Positions 5,790 through 9,534 of a stretch of 9,534 bases of DNA are shown here, one piece after another. The number at the start of each line of letters is the position of its first letter. Position 1 is the first letter of the stretch. Both the position numbers and the translations under genes were made by a program. Source of the DNA: Chitinophaga pinensis (GTDB lineage: Bacteria; Bacteroidota; Bacteroidia; Chitinophagales; Chitinophagaceae); NCBI GenBank assembly GCA_943331145.2, contig CALQKL020000067.1, positions 1 to 9,534 of the forward strand, in the 5' to 3' direction. The notes beneath the pieces are model-generated. The model saw only the letters and a program-made list of their open reading frames with translations, searched no databases and was not told where the DNA came from.

Positions 5790-6524
5790 GTGTGGAAGGG
5801 GTTGAATATTTTCAACCCTTACAAAAGGTTGGGAATGCCGTCATAAACCCCAAACAACAAACAACAAACCTTCTTCTTTTGACGTTTTTACACAATATGT
5901 TAAAACTTATTTCGTTTAGCATAATACCAAAGAAAAAAACTTTTTATTATGAAAATGAACGAACCTAATGATGTAAAATTTGTTTATACAGTAAGTCGAC
6001 TTCAAATCGGAATGATTGATTTTTTGGAATAAGGCTATGTTTGAAGGTGATGGATGTTGAATTTTGTCTAAAAAAACTGTTTTCGTTTATATAGATTTCA
6101 ATTTTTTTATTATTGCCGAAAAAAATCATCAAAATGCTTTGATTTTTATTTTCTGTTATATAGTTTCACACTTCGTTAAGTTTTAGTTTTTCAAAAAAAT
6201 AAAATTTAATGTATTAATCCACCTAACGTTATCGTTATTTCCTTCAAAGAAGCCGACCTATTTATCCAATTATTTTTGAACTACCTACAGTATTAATTTA
6301 CTCAAGTTTTGTTATCATTTATTCTATTTAAGATAATTAAATTATTTATATAGTTTATGGTTTTTGATACCAATATGAAATATACTTTTTAGGAACTGAA
6401 TTTCTGGTATGAAGCCAATGATTTAAATGTTTTGAAAATTTTTATAAAACCAGTACAAACATCAAAATAGAAATAATAATAAAAACAACAAAAGAAAATG
6501 TACCCCAACCCAACCCAAAAGAAA
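5790..6524. other. Long AT-rich spacer before the adhesin-like gene
   Basis: About 735 bp without a convincing gene. It holds a second hairpin just after the terminator (5796-5806 with 5811-5820, loop TATT, one bulged G), whose right arm can instead pair with 5827-5831. It also holds CAAACAA repeats near 5850-5870 and a 27-codon open frame at 5949-6032. TATGTTTG (6036-6043) and TATTTTTG (6271-6278) match the -7 promoter element exactly, but neither has a well-placed TTTG upstream. The adhesin promoter should lie here but cannot be placed. Confidence 0.55.
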
Positions 6525-9500
6525 ATGAAAAATTTAGTTTCCTTAAAGCCCATGCTATTAGTATGTGCGTTTTTGCTATTTATCAGCCAAGCCAGCTATG
6601 CCCAAAAAACTTGGGATGGTGGTGCAAGCACTTCCAATTGGGGCGATGCAAACAACTGGTCTCCCAATGGAGTTCCTACCAGTTCAGACGCAGTAACTTT
6701 AGCAGCAAATGGTAATGGTGGAGCTGATTTATCAGTTACTGTAAATATTACCAATGCCGTTTGTGCCAGTTTACAAATTGGTGGTTCTTCCGCGGATACC
6801 AGAGCAACGCTAACTTTTGCTTCCTCTGGTAATCCCAAGTTAACGGTTACGGGTGCTGTAACAGTTGGAGGAAATGGAAGTACTAATACAAATAGAGGTG
6901 GTACCATCACTTTTGTTAGTTGGTCAACATTAGAAGCAGGGTCAATTGTTTTAACCCAATCAACCTCGGGTAATAATAATGATAACCCTGGTACAATTAC
7001 AATGGTTGCCAACTCAAGATTGGTGACTGGTTCGTTTGATCTTGGGGATGGTGTGGCCACTTGGACACCTAGCACAGGTACAGTTGTATTGAAGGCAAAT
7101 AATACTTTGCCTTCAACGATATTTACATCTTTCCATAATTTTAAAGATTCTGTAGGAACTACAACATTATCTGCTAACTTAACTGTTAGTGGATCTTTGT
7201 CGGTTAATAAAGGAGCTGTTTTAGCTATGGGTAGCAATACAATCGGTTCGCCCACTTCATTAAATTTGGAATGTGGCGCTGTTACAGGATCATCTATTAC
7301 AGGTTCTGGCTTGTTAACCCTTGCTGGAAATATTAACGTAACGGATGCAACTACAGGAACAGATGGTGCAGATATGGCTTGTCCGGTTGCTTTGGGTGCA
7401 ACCAGAACCATAACTGTAGCCGATGATGGAACTTCTGCAACCGACTTAACCATGTCGGGAGTAATTAGTGGTGCAACTTTTGGCATTACAAAAGACGGTG
7501 CAGGAGAATTACTTTTATCTGGTACCAATACATATACAGGATCTAATACCATAAGTGCAGGTATTTTGAAAACAGGAAATACCGCAGCGTTGGGTACCGC
7601 GGCAGCCGGAACAACTGTTAGCTCGGGAGCCGTATTGGATTTAAATGGGGTAACGCCTGGAGCAGCAGAAGCTTTAACGTTAAATGGTACAGGTATCTCA
7701 ACAGGAGGTGCATTGATAAATAGTTCTGGGACAGCAGCTTCATACAGTGGGACCGTTACAATGGCAAGTGCATCAGGCATTGGAACCACAGGAAATATTA
7801 CAATAAGCGGCGTAATCTCAGGAGCTTTTGCTTTAACTAAATATGGAGCTGGAGAATTAATTTTATCTGGAACAAATACATATACCGGACTAACAACAAT
7901 TACTGCGGGTACTCTAAAAACTGGAAATACTGCAGCATTGGGTACCGCAGCAGCAGGAACATCTGTTAGCTCAGGAGCCGTATTGGATTTAAATGGGGTG
8001 ACGCCTGGAGCAGCAGAAGCATTAACATTAAATGGTACAGGATTAACCGCTACACCCGCAGGCGCTTTAACCAATACAGGGGGAAATGCGTCCTATAGTG
8101 GTAATATTACTTTAGGTTCTGCGAGTACGATAACGGCTACTAGTTCAGGAACATTAACTTGTAGTGGAACAGTAGGAACTGGCGCTTTTGGTTTAACATT
8201 AGATGGTTCTGCTGGAACAGGTACTATGTCGGGTGTTATATCAACACCAACCTCGTTAACTAAAAATGGAGCAGGTACTTGGAGATTATCAGGAACCAAT
8301 ACCTATACAGGAACTACAACAGTTTCTGCAGGAACTTTGGTAATAAACAATACATCAGCACTTGGTGCAAATTCAAATTCCTTAGTTATATCTACTGGTG
8401 CAAAGGCCGATATAATTTCTAATGAAACAGTTGGTTCAATGACGTTAGGAGGAATGGGTACGGCCAACGGTACTTGGGGTTTTACAGGTTCAGGGGCAAC
8501 TTATATTGATGCAACTTTTTTCACCAATTCTACAACTGGTAGAATAACGGTAGGTACCGATAGTAGAACTACACCTACGGTAACCCCAACGGTTGGAACT
8601 TATACTTATAACGGTTCTGCACAAGGGCCAAATACAGCTACTCCAACTGGCCCAAGTTATACCTTTAGTTATGTAGGTACAGGAGGCACAACGTACCCAG
8701 CTAGCTCAACAGCACCAACGAATGCGGGTACATATACGGTAACAGCTACATTAGCATCAAATGGCTTCTACAACTCAGCGAGTTCAAGTGCAACAGCATT
8801 TACTATTGCCAATGCTCCGTTAACCATCACCGCCAATAATCAATCCAATTGCGCTGGTACAACATTTACATTTGCAGGTACTGAATTTACGGCAAGCGGA
8901 TTGATAGGGGGTAATACGGTAACGAGTGCTACTTTATCAAGTACTGGATCAACGTCTTCTGCAACAGCCGGCACTTACCCTATTGTTCCTACTAATGCAG
9001 TAGGTACAGGCTTAGCTAACTATACCATTACTTATGTAAATGGTACTTTAACCGTTAATGCATCGCCGAATATATCCAATTTTAGTATTGGGGGTGTAAC
9101 CAACCCTGCACCCGGGGGTACCTCAACGGTAACCATTAATTCAACCAGTCTTGCCAACGGTACATATACCGTTACCTATAATCTTACTGGTGATAACACA
9201 GCAACTGGTTCCACCGCATCTGTTACTATAGCAGCTGGTACAGGAACCTTTGCAACATCTGCGCTAGCAACAGCAGGTTATACCACTATTACCATTACTG
9301 CCATCAAAACTGCATCAAACTGTAGTAGCACGATTAGCAGCGGTAATACAGATGCCATTTTGATACTTACTGAAGAAAGTACCACCATTACCAGTACAGC
9401 CACAACCACTTGGACTGCACCTTTAGGTGTAACCAGTGTTAAAGTAGAAGTGTGGGGTGGTGGCGGCCGCGGAGGTTCTACCTCTAATAATGGTACAGAA

Positions 9501-9534
9501 ACCGGTGGTGGAGGTGGTGGTGCCTATGCCCTAG
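6525..9534 (+). CDS. Large secreted adhesin-like protein with autotransporter-type, MBG and glycine-rich domains (3' end outside window)
   Basis: The frame is open to the window end (1003 residues visible). From the ATG at 6525 it has a good signal peptide (residues 1-26, cut at SYA|Q). WDGGASTSNW and NNWSPNGVP follow (about 30-51), a common start of beta-helical surface proteins. Three repeats of the autotransporter-associated beta-strand type begin near 311, 428 and 569, each with GAG(E/T)xxLSGTNTYTG. An MBG-like domain (about 684-762, TYTYNGSAQGP), a second MBG-type domain (763-846, LTITANNQSN to NGTLTVN), an Ig-like stretch (848-945) and the start of a glycine-rich domain (TWTAPLGVTSVKVEVWGGGG, from 963) follow. 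The composition is rich in Thr, Gly, Ser and Ala. A role in attachment is inferred. The C-terminus, which would show the export route (for example a type IX sorting domain), is not visible. An in-frame ATG at 6498 is the alternative start. Confidence 0.85.
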   Translation, partial: MKNLVSLKPMLLVCAFLLFISQASYAQKTWDGGASTSNWGDANNWSPNGVPTSSDAVTLAANGNGGADLSVTVNITNAVCASLQIGGSSADTRATLTFASSGNPKLTVTGAVTVGGNGSTNTNRGGTITFVSWSTLEAGSIVLTQSTSGNNNDNPGTITMVANSRLVTGSFDLGDGVATWTPSTGTVVLKANNTLPSTIFTSFHNFKDSVGTTTLSANLTVSGSLSVNKGAVLAMGSNTIGSPTSLNLECGAVTGSSITGSGLLTLAGNINVTDATTGTDGADMACPVALGATRTITVADDGTSATDLTMSGVISGATFGITKDGAGELLLSGTNTYTGSNTISAGILKTGNTAALGTAAAGTTVSSGAVLDLNGVTPGAAEALTLNGTGISTGGALINSSGTAASYSGTVTMASASGIGTTGNITISGVISGAFALTKYGAGELILSGTNTYTGLTTITAGTLKTGNTAALGTAAAGTSVSSGAVLDLNGVTPGAAEALTLNGTGLTATPAGALTNTGGNASYSGNITLGSASTITATSSGTLTCSGTVGTGAFGLTLDGSAGTGTMSGVISTPTSLTKNGAGTWRLSGTNTYTGTTTVSAGTLVINNTSALGANSNSLVISTGAKADIISNETVGSMTLGGMGTANGTWGFTGSGATYIDATFFTNSTTGRITVGTDSRTTPTVTPTVGTYTYNGSAQGPNTATPTGPSYTFSYVGTGGTTYPASSTAPTNAGTYTVTATLASNGFYNSASSSATAFTIANAPLTITANNQSNCAGTTFTFAGTEFTASGLIGGNTVTSATLSSTGSTSSATAGTYPIVPTNAVGTGLANYTITYVNGTLTVNASPNISNFSIGGVTNPAPGGTSTVTINSTSLANGTYTVTYNLTGDNTATGSTASVTIAAGTGTFATSALATAGYTTITITAIKTASNCSSTISSGNTDAILILTEESTTITSTATTTWTAPLGVTSVKVEVWGGGGRGGSTSNNGTETGGGGGGAYAL
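7566..7694 (+). repeat. Intragenic duplication, copy 1
   Basis: This 43-codon segment of the adhesin-like gene is repeated at 7914-8042, 348 bp (116 codons) downstream. Comparing codon by codon I count 12 changed codons; 11 are synonymous and one changes Thr to Ser. The protein reads KTGNTAALGTAAAGT and then VSSGAVLDLNGVTPG in both copies. Confidence 0.9.
7914..8042 (+). repeat. Intragenic duplication, copy 2
   Basis: This is the second copy of the 43-codon segment, following the second beta-strand repeat. Its codons are shifted towards A at third positions compared with copy 1 (for example GCA for GCG and GCC). A third repeat unit from 8229 keeps only the GAGxxxLSGTNTYTG core and then SALG. 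Confidence 0.9.

Noticed and set aside
5949..6032. 27-residue open frame (MKMNEPNDVKFVYTVSRLQI...) in the long spacer
   Set aside because: It has an A-rich leader and plausible composition, but no promoter or recognised homologue, and its length is expected by chance in AT-rich DNA. Conservation in relatives would be needed to accept it.
6596..8074. 492-codon open frame on the minus strand
   Set aside because: It is antisense to the adhesin-like gene, consists of Val/Pro/Ala-rich sequence with no motif, and exists because Thr/Gly/Ala codons of the repeats give few stops on the other strand. The plus frame has a signal peptide and recognisable domains.
8093..8299. 68-codon open frame on the minus strand
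   Set aside because: It has the same Pro/Val-rich antisense composition inside the adhesin-like gene, and no independent support.

Overview
The window looks like chromosomal DNA of a Bacteroidota bacterium. It is AT-rich, lacks clear Shine-Dalgarno sites ahead of its genes, has a -33/-7 promoter of the Bacteroidota type (TTTG, 20 bases, TAAATTTG) before an OmpA-like gene, and carries an OmpA protein with thrombospondin type 3 repeats and a large T/G/S-rich surface protein, both common in that phylum. The genus cannot be told from the sequence.

Layout. Bases 1-104 hold the last codons of an unrecognised plus-strand gene, followed by an unusually long intrinsic terminator hairpin (146-195). 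Bases 203-1121 form a REP/RAYT-type locus: a 153-residue IS200-like HUH transposase gene on the minus strand (543-1004), with three palindromic repeats on its left in one orientation and three on its right in the other, plus one more outlying copy. The rightmost repeat runs into the stop codon of recJ. On the minus strand, a long-chain polyprenyl diphosphate synthase gene (2831-3793) and recJ (1119-2828) form a tight pair with a 2-base gap, and recJ starts with TTG. Upstream is a 327-bp spacer with eight tandem heptamers, an inverted repeat and the promoter of the divergent ompA-like gene (4121-5734), which ends in a clear intrinsic terminator (5759-5789).

After a roughly 790-bp AT-rich spacer with no convincing gene, a large secreted protein starts at about 6525 and stays open to the window end (more than 1003 residues). 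It has a signal peptide, three autotransporter-type beta-strand repeats, two MBG-like domains, an Ig-like stretch and the start of a glycine-rich domain. Long open frames on its minus strand are compositional shadows.

The genes do not form one pathway. They combine housekeeping functions (isoprenoid chain for menaquinone, DNA repair), envelope and surface proteins (OmpA-like, adhesin-like), and a domesticated transposase with its repeats. The main points of interest are the symmetric repeat/transposase locus, its overlap with the recJ stop, the repeats inside the adhesin, and the degenerate peptidoglycan-binding motif of the OmpA-like protein. I found no convincing new multi-gene system.
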